Shown: piece by piece, positions 25,835 to 34,080 of the stretch | Layout: every line of letters starts with the position of its first letter | Position numbering within the stretch: the stretch's first letter is position 1 | The notes under the pieces: model-generated | What the model was told of the DNA's origin: nothing | The model's database searches: none | Seen by the model: only the letters and a program-made list of their open reading frames with translations | Position numbers and translations under genes: made by a program | DNA from: Hymenobacter jeollabukensis | Lineage (GTDB): Bacteria; Bacteroidota; Bacteroidia; Cytophagales; Hymenobacteraceae | Assembly: GCF_005771675.1 (NCBI RefSeq) | Contig: NZ_VAJM01000008.1 | Coordinates: 1 to 64,000 of the forward strand | Length of the DNA: 64,000 bases | Reading direction: 5' to 3'

Positions 25835-25879
25835 CGGGTAAGGGGAAATGAAGGGAAACGGGCCGCGGGCAAACTTTTC

Positions 25880-25914
25880 GGCCGGCGGCCGGCTTTACAA
25901 ACCTACCGCCGGCC
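25880..25914. promoter_or_regulatory. Divergent promoter with inverted repeat, candidate HxlR operator
   Basis: A perfect 9-bp inverted repeat (GGCCGGCGG / CCGCCGGCC) spaced by 17 bp flanks TAGGTTTG on the minus strand (25898-25905). That sequence matches the Bacteroidota -7 consensus TAnnTTTG exactly and would drive the TrxR-like gene with a leader of about 55 nt. The regulator gene starts 53 bp away in the other direction. Confidence 0.5.
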
Positions 25915-25966
25915 TTGCCGCCGCGCGCTGCTGTTTTGGAGAGCTACTTTCCCTTTGTATAGCCCG

Positions 25967-26302
25967 ATGTCGACCCTCAACCCCCAGGAGCTGCGCCCGA
26001 TCTGGGACGCGCTGGCCGTCGTGTGCGGCCGCTGGCGCATGCCTATCATTCACTGCCTGTGCGGGCAGCCGCTGCGCTTTTCCGAGCTGGAAGCCCACCT
26101 CGACTGCATCACGCCCAAGGCCCTGGCCGAGCACCTGCACGCGCTGGAGCTCAACGGCCTGGTGCACCGCGAAGTGGTGCCCTCGCGCCCCGTCATCACG
26201 CGCTACGGCCTTACCGAGCACGGGCGCACGGTGCTGCCGCTGCTGCAGGAGCTGCGCCGCTTCGGCGAAACCCACCGCCAGCATCTGACGACGGAGGTAT
26301 AG
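25967..26302 (+). CDS. HxlR-family winged-helix regulator
   Basis: The 111-residue product shows the HxlR pattern: VCGRWRMPIIHCLCGQPLRFSELEAHLDCITPKALAEHL helix-turn-helix, then the wing (LNGLVHREVVPSRPVITRYGLTEHGRTV). The usual GKWxxxIL is present as GRWRMPII. An N-terminal Cys found in redox-sensing members is not obvious, but C29, C41 and C43-like positions exist. It is divergent from the TrxR-like gene, typical for HxlR/YodB types that control oxidoreductases. The effector is unknown. Confidence 0.9.
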   Translation: MSTLNPQELRPIWDALAVVCGRWRMPIIHCLCGQPLRFSELEAHLDCITPKALAEHLHALELNGLVHREVVPSRPVITRYGLTEHGRTVLPLLQELRRFGETHRQHLTTEV

Positions 26303-26348
26303 AAGTTTGTGAGTTTAAGAGGGTGAGAGTTTGGGGAAGTGCTTCGTT

Positions 26349-26465
26349 GAACGTCATGTCGAGCGAAGTCGAGACATCTCGCGTGCTGACGTTCGAGGGT
26401 AATAACTGTTCAACGAGCAGATTACTATCGAGCGAGATGTCTCGACTTCGCTCGACATGACGTTC
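26349..26465. repeat. Dispersed palindromic element, copy C (34-bp perfect arms)
   Basis: The outer arms (26349-26382 and 26432-26465) are perfect 34-bp inverted repeats beginning GAACGTCATGTCGAGCG. The centre contains AACGAGCAGATTACTATCG. It lies between the convergent HxlR and ClpP genes and could act as a transcription end. Confidence 0.95.
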
Positions 26466-26497
26466 TTTCTCACCCCCTTCCTCAACTCACCAACTTC

Positions 26498-27190
26498 TTA
26501 CTCCCTGGTCAGCACTTCGTCGATGAGGCCGTAGGCTTTGGCTTCGTCGGCGCGCAGCCAGTAGTCGCGGTCGGAGTGCTGGTGAATCTGCTCGTAGGTC
26601 TGGCCGGTGTGCTTGGCGAGGATTTCGTAGAGCTCCTGGCGCATTTTCAGGATTTCGCGGGCCGTTATTTCGATGTCGGCCGAGGGGCCCTGGGCACCGC
26701 CGGAGGGCTGATGCATCATCACGCGGGCGTGGGGCAGGGCCGAGCGTTTGTGGGCGGCCCCGCCGGCCAGCAGCACCGAGGCCATGGAAGCGGCCAGCCC
26801 GGTGCAGATGGTAGCCACGTCGGGGCGGATGTACTGCATGGTGTCGTACATGCCCAGGCCGGCGTACACCGAGCCGCCGGGCGAGTTGATGTAGAGCAGG
26901 ATGTCCTTCTGCGCGTCGACGGACTCCAGGAACAAAAACTGCGCGATGATGATGTTGGCAATGTTGTCGTCGACGGCCTGGCCCAGGAACACGATACGGT
27001 CCATGATCAAGCGCGAAAACACGTCGATTTCGGCGAAGCGGGTGGGCCGCTCCTCGATGACGGAGCGCGTCATGCTCTCGATGTAGGGCCGGGCCAGGCC
27101 GGCGGCGTGGTGCAAGTACTGGTCGACGCGCAGGCCGCTCAGGCCCTGGTGGCCGACGGCAAAGCGGCGGAATTCGGTGGATGCGTGCAT
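26498..27190 (-). CDS. clpP: ATP-dependent Clp protease proteolytic subunit
   Basis: The 230-residue product has the full Ser-His-Asp triad: S135 in [12 protein letters not shown]160 in [13 protein letters not shown]209 in SDRDYWL. The oxyanion loop [12 protein letters not shown] and the family block [13 protein letters not shown] are also present. It assembles a chambered protease fed by ClpX or ClpA/C; neither gene is nearby. The ATG follows a 5' region with no conserved coding; residues 1-50 form a propeptide-like extension. It is transcribed leftwards, upstream of the convergent palindrome. No clpX or tig follows, so it may be a second clpP copy in this genome, which I infer from the isolated position. 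Confidence 0.95.
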   Translation of the reverse strand: MHASTEFRRFAVGHQGLSGLRVDQYLHHAAGLARPYIESMTRSVIEERPTRFAEIDVFSRLIMDRIVFLGQAVDDNIANIIIAQFLFLESVDAQKDILLYINSPGGSVYAGLGMYDTMQYIRPDVATICTGLAASMASVLLAGGAAHKRSALPHARVMMHQPSGGAQGPSADIEITAREILKMRQELYEILAKHTGQTYEQIHQHSDRDYWLRADEAKAYGLIDEVLTRE

Positions 27191-27371
27191 GGTCGTTTTT
27201 GTTGTTGGTTTTCGTTTTTCGCCGGGGTATGGGTGCGCCGTGGGCGGCTGAATGCTGATCAGCAGCCGTAGCGGAAGAGAAAAAACGGGCAAAGCGCCGC
27301 CTTACAGCGGCCTCACGGCCGCCGCTACAGGCAAGAGAGTAGGGAAAGTGCGCCGCTAGGCCGGACCAGCC

Positions 27372-27662
27372 TCAGCGGCGGAAGCGCCGCAGCAGGGCGC
27401 GCAGTTCCCCAGCGGCGCCGCGCAGCCAGCCGCCCGTCGGCGGGCCGTAGAGCTGGCGGTGAATGGCCTGCAGCTCCCGGCGCAGCTGTTGGCGCCCGGC
27501 CAGCTGCAGACCCTGGTAGAGCTGTTGTTGCACGGCGGCATCGGCGGCCAGCGCAGGGTCGAGCAACTGCTCCAGCTGCCAGGCCGCGGCGGCTTCGGCG
27601 GTGGGCGCGGGGCCGAGCAGGTGCTGCTCAATGCGCTGCAGACGGGTTAGTTCGGGGCGCAT
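27372..27662 (-). CDS. Small Gln/Leu/Arg-rich protein co-transcribed with a sigma factor
   Basis: The 96-residue product is rich in Leu, Gln, Ala and Arg, with long helix-like stretches (RLQRIEQHLLG, AAVQQQLYQGLQLAGRQQLRRELQAI) and a basic C-terminus (RALLRRFRR). It has no membrane segment, unlike classical anti-sigma factors. Only three bases separate it from the sigma-70-like gene upstream on the same strand, so translation is probably coupled. Small genes just after Bacteroidota sigma factors often encode partners or regulators, and that role is inferred here. A shifted frame in the region also gives an open run, but this frame has the better codon pattern. Confidence 0.65.
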   Translation of the reverse strand: MRPELTRLQRIEQHLLGPAPTAEAAAAWQLEQLLDPALAADAAVQQQLYQGLQLAGRQQLRRELQAIHRQLYGPPTGGWLRGAAGELRALLRRFRR

Positions 27663-27665
27663 GGC

Positions 27666-28259
27666 TTAGCGGGCTAGCAGGTCGGCGGTACCGGCCCAGG
27701 CGGTGCGCACTGCCTGGCGCAGGCGCTCCAGGCACTTGAATTTCTGCACCGTGGCCGAGCGCACGCTGCCGTAGTCGTGAGTGGCGGCAATCTGCTCCAG
27801 CGGCTGGCGGTGGTAGTAGAAGGAAAGCAGAATGCTCTGGCACCGCTCGCCGAGCTGGGCCAGGTAGTCCAGCACCGAGGCGGCTTCCGCCGGTGCTTCG
27901 GCGTCGGGCAGCTCCTCGGCCTGCGCCGGGCTCAGCTCGGTGTGGGGCAGCTGGCGGCGGCGCTGCAGCTCGCGCCGCCACAGGTTGCGGCTGATAGCTA
28001 CCAGAAAGGTGCTCGGCGCGGCCGTGAGGGTGAGCGTGCCGGCCACGGCCTTTTCGTAGAGCACGATGAGCGCGTCCTGAAACACGTCCTGCGCGTCCTG
28101 GCCCGAGCCACCGTGGCGGCGCACGTGGCGCTCCACCATCGGGAACGTGCGCCGGTAGAGGCCGGTGAGCGTGCCGGGGCGGTCGGTCAGCAGCGCGGCG
28201 CGCAGGGCTGCGGCGCGGTCGGCGGGTGGGGCCGGGGGCGGAATCAGGTCGGTAGTCAT
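27666..28259 (-). CDS. RNA polymerase sigma-70-family (ECF-like) factor
   Basis: The 197-residue product has region 2 features (LTGLYRRTFPMVERHVRRHGGSGQDAQDVFQDALIVLYEKA, with the acidic DAQDVFQDA motif for core binding) and region 4 (LGERCQSILLSFYYHRQPLEQIAATHDYGSVRSATVQKFKCLERL). The linker has Pro- and Ala-rich stretches. It is about the size of an ECF sigma and directs transcription of a regulon, as yet unknown. The ATG is chosen because a Met here gives a start just before the Pro-rich N-terminus. The gene is divergent from a GNAT gene and followed at once by a 96-residue helical protein. Confidence 0.88.
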   Translation of the reverse strand: MTTDLIPPPAPPADRAAALRAALLTDRPGTLTGLYRRTFPMVERHVRRHGGSGQDAQDVFQDALIVLYEKAVAGTLTLTAAPSTFLVAISRNLWRRELQRRRQLPHTELSPAQAEELPDAEAPAEAASVLDYLAQLGERCQSILLSFYYHRQPLEQIAATHDYGSVRSATVQKFKCLERLRQAVRTAWAGTADLLAR

Positions 28260-28454
28260 AGCGGCGGGTGATGTACTGATTAATCGGCAGAACGCGCAAG
28301 TATCACCGTCGCGCAGGGAAAAAAGTTTAGCCCTTGTCTTGCTGCGGTTCGCCGGGCGGAGCAAACCGACCTTCCGGACGCGCCAGCCAGGCTGGAGCAG
28401 CCGGCTCGGGCCGCCCCCGCAAAACCACTCGCCGCCCTTACTTTGCGGCTTCAG

Positions 28455-29291
28455 ATGCTCCCGCCCATGCTCCACGCCGACCACGCCCTCGCCCAGCGCC
28501 TTGAACGCACCGAAGCCCGCAGCAACGCCGCCTTCGTGGAGACGCGGGCCTACCAGCAGCTCGGCAGCGGGGCCACCTGGCGCCGCATTGCCGGCGCCTT
28601 CGTGCTCTTCGATGGCCATGCTTCGCCACTGACGCAAACCTTCGGACTAGGCTTGTACGAGCCCGTCAGTGCGGCTGAGCTGACCGAAATTGAGTTCTTT
28701 TTCCTGGAGCGCGGCGCAGCCGTGATGCACGAAATCAGCCCTCTGGCCGATACCGCCTTGCTGCCGTTGCTGGCCGAGCGGGGTTACCATCCCATCGAGT
28801 ACACCAGCATTCTGTACCGCCCGCTTACGCCCGATTATCAACCTGCCACTCAGTCCAATCCGCAGTTGAGCACGCGCCGCATCGGGGTGGGCGAGGAGCT
28901 GCTGTGGGCGCAGACGGCCGCCGCCGGCTGGAGCACCGAAATGCCCGGATTGGCCGATTTTATGCTCGAATTTGGGCAGCTCAGCGCCCACAGCGCCGGG
29001 GCGGCTCCGTTTGTGGCCGAGCTGCAGGGGCAAGTCATTGCCACCGGCGGGCTGTTTATTTATGAGGATGTAGCCCTGCTCGCCGGGGCCAGCACCGTGC
29101 CCGCGGGGCGGCGCCAGGGCGCCCAGCTGGCCCTGCTCGATGCCCGCCTGCGCCACGCCGCCGCGCAGGGCTGCACCGTGGCCATGATGGGCGCCTTGCC
29201 CGGCAGCCAGTCGCAGCGCAACGCCGAGACGCAGGGCTTCCGCGTAGCCTACACCCGCGCCAAATGGATGCTGGGTCAGCCAGCCAGCTAG
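28455..29291 (+). CDS. GNAT-family N-acetyltransferase
   Basis: The 278-residue product has a C-terminal acetyltransferase core: VAELQGQVIATGGLFIYEDVALLAGASTVPAGRRQGAQ, with the R-R-x-G-A acetyl-CoA loop in the expected place, then LLDARLRHAAAQGCTVAMMGALPGSQSQRNAETQGFRVAY. The N-terminal half (about 130 residues) also resembles a decayed GNAT repeat (TEIEFFFLERGAAVMHEISPLADTALLPLLAERGY). The substrate is not evident. Two ATGs 12 bp apart are possible starts. It is divergent from the sigma factor gene. Confidence 0.82.
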   Translation: MLPPMLHADHALAQRLERTEARSNAAFVETRAYQQLGSGATWRRIAGAFVLFDGHASPLTQTFGLGLYEPVSAAELTEIEFFFLERGAAVMHEISPLADTALLPLLAERGYHPIEYTSILYRPLTPDYQPATQSNPQLSTRRIGVGEELLWAQTAAAGWSTEMPGLADFMLEFGQLSAHSAGAAPFVAELQGQVIATGGLFIYEDVALLAGASTVPAGRRQGAQLALLDARLRHAAAQGCTVAMMGALPGSQSQRNAETQGFRVAYTRAKWMLGQPAS

Positions 29292-29414
29292 TTGGCCGAC
29301 GGGTGCAACAACCGGCCGAACCTATCGGCGGCCGTTGCCGTTTGCCCACGTAATTTTGCAGGCTGCGCCGGGGTTCGTCGACCGCCCAACCGGCTGCAGT
29401 CTTTCCACTTGCCC

Positions 29415-30332
29415 ATGCAACAGCCCAGCCCGACTCCTTCCGTACGGCCCATCGCCGAGCGCGTGCAGCGCGGGCAGCGCAGCACCCTGGTGGGCGTGGG
29501 GGCCAATCTGCTGCTGGCCATGGTGAAGGGCGCGGCCGGGGTGCTGGGCCACAGCTACGCCCTCATTGCCGACGCCATCGAGTCGGCTTCCGACATCTTC
29601 ACCTCGCTGTTTGTGTGGCTGGGCCTGCGCGCCGCCGCCCGGGAGCCCGACGAAAACCACCCCTACGGCCACGGCAAGGCCGAGCCCCTGGCCTCCATGC
29701 TGGTGGCCGGGGCGCTGGTGCTGGCCGCGGGCATCATCGTGTGGCAGAGCATCGGGCACATCATGACGCCGCACAAGATTCCCTCGCCCTTCACCCTGCT
29801 GGTACTCGGCGGCGTGGTCATCATCAAGGAGTGGCTGTTTCGCCACATCGACCAGGTGGGCGACGAGGTGGGTAGCGGGGCGGTGAAGGCCGACGCCTGG
29901 CACCACCGCAGCGACGCCATTACCTCGCTCACCGCCTTTGTGGGCATCAGCATTGCCATTATCGGCGGACCCGGCTTCGAAAGCGCCGACGACTGGGCCG
30001 CCATCGGCGCCTCGTTCATCATCGTCTTCAACGCCTACCACATCTTCCGGCCGGCCCTGGGCGAAATCATGGACGAAGCGCCCGCCGGCACCTGGCCCGA
30101 AGACGTGGCCCGCGTGGCGCGCACCGTGCCCGGCGTGCTCGGCACCGAAAAGTGCATCGTGCGCAAGATGGGCTTCGAGTACTTCGTCGACCTGCACGTG
30201 TTGGTCGACGGCGACATCAGCGTGCGCGAAGGCCATGCCGTGGCCCACGCCGTGAAAGACACCGTCATTGCCCAGATGCCCGTCATCTACGACGTGCTGG
30301 TGCACATCGAGCCGGAAGACTGGCACGCGTAA
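29415..30332 (+). CDS. Cation diffusion facilitator (CDF) family metal exporter
   Basis: The 305-residue product has six predicted membrane segments. The metal site is HSYALIADAIESASDIF in TM2 and KADAWHHRSDAITS in TM5, the usual Asp/His tetrad. NHPYGHGKAEPLASM marks the TM3 boundary. A cytoplasmic C-terminal domain of about 85 residues (MDEAPAGTWPEDVARVART, FVDLHVLVDGDISVREGHAVAH) shows the metallochaperone-like ferredoxin fold of ZitB/YiiP. It is probably a Zn2+, Fe2+ or Mn2+/H+ antiporter at the inner membrane. The start gives an Arg-rich N-terminus before TM1. It follows the GNAT gene by 123 bp. Confidence 0.93.
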   Translation: MQQPSPTPSVRPIAERVQRGQRSTLVGVGANLLLAMVKGAAGVLGHSYALIADAIESASDIFTSLFVWLGLRAAAREPDENHPYGHGKAEPLASMLVAGALVLAAGIIVWQSIGHIMTPHKIPSPFTLLVLGGVVIIKEWLFRHIDQVGDEVGSGAVKADAWHHRSDAITSLTAFVGISIAIIGGPGFESADDWAAIGASFIIVFNAYHIFRPALGEIMDEAPAGTWPEDVARVARTVPGVLGTEKCIVRKMGFEYFVDLHVLVDGDISVREGHAVAHAVKDTVIAQMPVIYDVLVHIEPEDWHA

Positions 30333-30358
30333 CCAGCGGCCAGCGGCCCCGCAACTAA

Positions 30359-30485
30359 GAACGTCATTCCGAGCAGAGCGAGGAATCTCGCGTGCTGACT
30401 TCCACCAGTAACCTTCTCGTTGAACGAGGACTTTACTATCTGGCATCAGCACGCGAGATTCCTTGCTCTGCTCGGAATGACGTTC
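30359..30485. repeat. Dispersed palindromic element, copy D (40-bp arms, one mismatch)
   Basis: The arms 30359-30398 and 30446-30485 are 40-bp inverted repeats with one mismatch; they start GAACGTCATTCCGAGC. The centre holds TTACTATCTGGCATCAGCACGC, as in copy B. It lies between the convergent CDF and DinB genes. Confidence 0.95.
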
Positions 30486-30524
30486 TGGTTTAGGCGTTAA
30501 TAAGTTGGTATTACCGACGTCTGC

Positions 30525-31049
30525 CTAGCCCTGCCAGGTCGGCTCGTCGGCGGAGGGGCCGTAGGTGCCGGGCACGGGCACGTCGAGCAGGCGCAGGTAC
30601 ACGGTGAGCTGGCCGCGGTGGTGAATCATGTGGCTGATGAGGTGGCGCACCACTTCGGCGCGGGGCTGGGTGAGGAGTACCTGCGCGCCGCTACGCATGG
30701 TCCAGGGCTGCTCCAGGTCTTCGGCCGAGGCTGTTTCCAGACCGTTGCGCGCGGCTTCGGCGCGCTGCTCGAAGTAGGCCAGCAGCTCCTCCGAACTGGT
30801 GAGCGGCGCGGGCACCACGCCATCGAAGGCGGCCACGTCAATGTCGGTGGTGTCGAGCGTGTCCTTGATCCAGCCGATCAGGTCGGTGGTGTGGCCGGCG
30901 AGCTGGCCCAGCGTCATCGACTTGGGGTGGGGCTGCCAGCCGAACTGCGCGACGGGCACGCGCGCCAGCACGCGGCGGGTGAGCTGAGCTTCGGCGGTCA
31001 GCTCCTTGACTAAGGCTTGGGCGGGGGCGGCTACCAGGGTGGCTTCCAT
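30525..31049 (-). CDS. DinB-family protein
   Basis: The 174-residue product has a four-helix DinB/YfiT shape with metal-ligating His positions in LGQLAGHTTDLI and VVRHLISHMIHHRGQLTVYLRLLDVPVP. The last motif is the hallmark. DinB proteins are Ni/Zn-dependent enzymes of mostly unknown activity, some being thiol transferases. The start gives MEATLVAAPAQ; upstream in-frame codons lie in the region toward the WYL gene, which is on the same strand and upstream. A repressor of this size is not expected to act in cis, but the WYL protein may control it. Confidence 0.88.
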   Translation of the reverse strand: MEATLVAAPAQALVKELTAEAQLTRRVLARVPVAQFGWQPHPKSMTLGQLAGHTTDLIGWIKDTLDTTDIDVAAFDGVVPAPLTSSEELLAYFEQRAEAARNGLETASAEDLEQPWTMRSGAQVLLTQPRAEVVRHLISHMIHHRGQLTVYLRLLDVPVPGTYGPSADEPTWQG

Positions 31050-31113
31050 GGGCTTACAGGGGGTTGGGTTGATTGATAGCCCAAACTTCGGCGCCTCCAG
31101 TGACAGCCCTATG

Positions 31114-32082
31114 TCAGCAGGCGTCGGCCGGTACGCAAAAAAACTCGTGGGCGGCGCGGGCCAGCTCCTGCACCGTGGTCTGCAGCTCCGCCGGCGCCAC
31201 AATCTGCACCTGCCCGGCGAAGAGCAGCAGCCAGCGGCCGAAGTGCTCCAGGCAGCCGGGCACCAGCGTCATTTCCACCCAGCCATCGGGCAAGGCCTGC
31301 TCCTGTTTCCAGCCGAAGTAGTGCTTGTATTCGTGCACCTGCCCGAGCACCTGCGGCCCGAAGCGCACCATGGCCACCTGCGTCTGGCGGCGCCGGGCCT
31401 GCTCGGCCCAGTACGACTGCAGGGTGTCGGGGCGCGGCGCGAAGGCCTCGTCGAGCACCTGCAGGCCGGCAATGCGGTCGAGGCGGAAGTCGCGGAACTC
31501 CTGGCGCAGGCGGCAGAAGGCCACCACGTGCCAGTGCTGCCCGAAGTACACCCCGATGGGCTCCACGTCGCGGCGGGAGGGCGTGCCCTGGTGGCCGGCG
31601 CGGTAGTCGAGGCGCACCACGCGCTGGCGGGCCACGGCGTCGAGCAGGGGCTGCTGGGTGCCGGCGGCGGGCGTGGGCACCGCTGGGCGGCGCGGGCCGC
31701 CGAACACGCGGATGCGGGCGCTGAGCGTTTCCACGTAGTCGCGGTCGGGGCGGCGGAGCACGGCGCGCAGCTTGTCCATGGCCGACTGGCTGAGCTGGGC
31801 CGTGTGCGCGTCGGTGAGCTGGGCGGCCAGCTTTTCGGCGGTGAGCAGGGCCGTGGCTTCCTCCCGGGTAAACATGACCGGCGGCAGGCGGTAGCCCTCG
31901 GCCAGCGAATAGCCCACGCCGGCTTCCCCGCAGATGGGTACGCCGGCTTCCTCCAGGGTGCGCAGGTCGCGGTAGATGGTGCGCAAGCTCACGCCGTAGC
32001 GGGCGGCCAGCTCGGGCCCCTTCACCACGCGCTTGGTCTGCAGCTGCACGAGCAGGCCGGTGATGCGGTCGAAGCGGTTCAT
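31114..32082 (-). CDS. WYL-domain DeoR-type transcriptional regulator
   Basis: The 322-residue product has an N-terminal winged helix (FDRITGLLVQLQTKRVVKGPELAARYGVSLRTIYRDLRTLEEAGVPI). A WYL-domain half follows (about 130-205) with RRDVEPIGVYFGQHWHVVAFCRLRQEFRDFRLDRIAGL. A C-terminal WCX-like region (QVLGQVHEYKHYFGW) completes the usual architecture. WYL proteins sense nucleic acid or other ligands and often repress adjacent operons. The start MNRFDRI is chosen because the helix-turn-helix begins directly after it. The upstream gene is divergent (pectate lyase), with about 195 bp between; the DinB gene follows on the same strand. Confidence 0.92.
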   Translation of the reverse strand: MNRFDRITGLLVQLQTKRVVKGPELAARYGVSLRTIYRDLRTLEEAGVPICGEAGVGYSLAEGYRLPPVMFTREEATALLTAEKLAAQLTDAHTAQLSQSAMDKLRAVLRRPDRDYVETLSARIRVFGGPRRPAVPTPAAGTQQPLLDAVARQRVVRLDYRAGHQGTPSRRDVEPIGVYFGQHWHVVAFCRLRQEFRDFRLDRIAGLQVLDEAFAPRPDTLQSYWAEQARRRQTQVAMVRFGPQVLGQVHEYKHYFGWKQEQALPDGWVEMTLVPGCLEHFGRWLLLFAGQVQIVAPAELQTTVQELARAAHEFFCVPADAC

Positions 32083-32279
32083 GGGGCGCAAAGTAGCGCC
32101 AAATGGGCCGCGGGCCGGGCGGCAGGCAACGTTCCCGACAACGTTTGCATAAATAAAGCCCGGCCGCGGGCAGCGGTATTTGTGGCGGCGGGTGAAACTT
32201 CCGGCCGCCGCCGGGTCGTTGGGCCTGGGGCGAGGCACCGTGCCGCGCCTTTTTTCGGCCTGATTTTACGTTTTCGTGC

Positions 32280-33383
32280 ATGCGTCATAGCTCCTCCCGT
32301 TCGGCCGCTGGCCTGGTTCTTCTTCGTGCGGCCCGTACCCTGCTCCTCGGTGGGGCCTTGCTGGGCAGCCTCGCGGCCTGCGGCAGCAAAACCAAAACCA
32401 CCGACCCGGACCCGGTCACGCCCGACACCAGCGCCAACGAGCCCGCCATTTTCGCGCAGACGGGCTTTTCGACGCAGAACGGCGGCACCACCGGCGGGGC
32501 GGGCGGCAGCACCGTCACCGTGCGCACCCTGGCCGATTTGCAGCAGTACGCCAGCAGCGCTACGCCCTACGTCATCAAGATTGAGGGCACCATCTCGGGC
32601 GGTACGCAGGGCGCCTCGGTCAACGTGAATTCCAACAAAACCCTGCTGGGCGTGGGCTCGACGGCCTTTCTGGAGGGCGTGGGCCTGACCATCAGCGGCA
32701 AGCGCAACGTCATCGTGCGCAACCTGAAGTTCACCATGTCCACCGTCACCAACACCTACATCAACGACGAGAACCGCCCGCAGGTGGCCGTCAACGACGG
32801 GGACTGCGTGACGATTTCCAACAGCCAGAACCTCTGGATCGACCACTGCGAGTTCTACAACATCGACCCGGTGACGCAAACCAACCAGGACCTCTACGAC
32901 GGGCTGGTCGACGCGAAGGGCAGCAGCCAGTATATTACCGTATCGTGGAGCTACTTCCACGACCACCACAAGTGTCACCTGATCGGCTCCTCGGACTCGG
33001 ACAACCTGGACCGGAAGATGACCTTCCACCACAACTACTACAGCAACATCAAGGAGCGCCTGCCCAGCTACCGCGGCGGCACGGCCCACGTGTTCAACAA
33101 CTACTTCAAGCACGTGACCGGCTCGGGCGTGAACTCGCGCGTGGCGGCCTGCCTGCTGGTGGAAAACAACGTGTTTGAGGACGTGCGCGACCCGGTGACG
33201 AGCAAGAACAGCGCCGTGGGCTACTGGTCGGCCAGCGGCAACCAGTACCTGAACTGCACCGGCTCGCAGCCCACCAACGCCGCCTGCACCCTCACGGTGC
33301 CCTACGCCACCACCGGCGTGCTGAGCCCGGCCGCCGAAGTGAAGGACGCCGTCACGACCAAGGCCGGCGTGGGCAAGCTGTAA
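32280..33383 (+). CDS. Lipoprotein pectate lyase (PL1 family)
   Basis: The 367-residue product has a lipoprotein signal (LLLGGALLGSLAAC, Cys34) followed by a Pro/Thr-rich spacer and a right-handed beta-helix. The family signatures are present: ISNSQNLWIDHCEFYN, then DAKGSSQYITVSWSYFHDHHKC (Ca-binding Asp/Glu region), and TFHHNYYSNIKERLPSYRGG with the catalytic Arg in RLPSYR. It cleaves polygalacturonate by beta-elimination. Lipid anchoring suggests action at the cell surface or in the periplasm on imported pectin fragments. It is divergent from the WYL regulator, which may control it. The insertion DGDCVTISN is the usual PL1 segment. Confidence 0.9.
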   Translation: MRHSSSRSAAGLVLLRAARTLLLGGALLGSLAACGSKTKTTDPDPVTPDTSANEPAIFAQTGFSTQNGGTTGGAGGSTVTVRTLADLQQYASSATPYVIKIEGTISGGTQGASVNVNSNKTLLGVGSTAFLEGVGLTISGKRNVIVRNLKFTMSTVTNTYINDENRPQVAVNDGDCVTISNSQNLWIDHCEFYNIDPVTQTNQDLYDGLVDAKGSSQYITVSWSYFHDHHKCHLIGSSDSDNLDRKMTFHHNYYSNIKERLPSYRGGTAHVFNNYFKHVTGSGVNSRVAACLLVENNVFEDVRDPVTSKNSAVGYWSASGNQYLNCTGSQPTNAACTLTVPYATTGVLSPAAEVKDAVTTKAGVGKL

Positions 33384-33410
33384 TTTCGGCCTCCCACAAA
33401 CCTTCCCGCA

Positions 33411-33441
33411 AGCCCCGGCCACTCTGGCCGGGGCTTTTTTT
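33411..33441 (+). terminator. Terminator after pectate lyase gene
   Basis: A 10-bp perfect stem (AGCCCCGGCC / GGCCGGGGCT) with a 5-nt loop is followed by seven T's. Confidence 0.92.
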
Positions 33442-33475
33442 GCGCCGGTCGGGCGGGGGCGCGTAGTTTCGCCCC

Positions 33476-34012
33476 ATGAACTTCCGCACCACCCGCCCCG
33501 CCGCCGACGAGTACGGCGCCTACTACGACCGGTACATCCAGCAGATTCCCGCCGGCCACGACCCCGTGCAGCGCCTGCGCGAGCAGCAAGCCGAGCTGCA
33601 CGCCCTGTTCAGCGGCCTCAGCGACGAGCAGGCCCGGCTGCGCTACGCCCCCGGCAAGTGGAGCATCAAGGAAACGCTGGTCCACGTCATCGACACGGAG
33701 CGGGTGTTTGCCTACCGCGCCCTCAGCATTGCCCGCGGCGACCAGACCCCGCTGCCCGGCTTCGACCAGGATGCCTTTACCGCCCACAGCGGCGCCGACG
33801 CCCGCCCCCTAACCGGCATTCTGCGCGAGTACGACGCCCAGCGCGCCGCCACGCTGGCCTTGCTGGAGTCGTTGGCCGATGAGGCCCTGACGCGGCGCGG
33901 CACCGCCAGCGGCATGCCGGTGAGCGTGCGCGCCCTCAGCTACATGCTGCCCGGCCACGAGGCGCACCACCTGCAGCTCTGGCGCGAGCGGGTGTGGCCC
34001 TTGCTGGGGTAG
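33476..34012 (+). CDS. DinB-superfamily protein
   Basis: The 178-residue product resembles DinB-like damage-inducible family proteins: YAPGKWSIKETLVHVIDTERVFAYRALSIARGD with the first His in LVHVIDTER, and LSYMLPGHEAHHLQLWRERVW with a His-rich C-terminal motif (GHEAHH). This is a distinct subgroup from the DinB gene at 30525. The signature GKWSIKETLVHVIDTERVF is widely conserved in Bacteroidota. Biochemical function is unknown. The ATG follows the terminator closely, 35 bp after its T-run. It is co-directional with the downstream unknown gene. Confidence 0.88.
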   Translation: MNFRTTRPAADEYGAYYDRYIQQIPAGHDPVQRLREQQAELHALFSGLSDEQARLRYAPGKWSIKETLVHVIDTERVFAYRALSIARGDQTPLPGFDQDAFTAHSGADARPLTGILREYDAQRAATLALLESLADEALTRRGTASGMPVSVRALSYMLPGHEAHHLQLWRERVWPLLG

Positions 34013-34080
34013 AGCCGTAAAGGCAAAGCCTGGCCGCAGGCCCGAAGCAGTCAGTTCGAGGCCGCAGTTGCGTGTGCGCT

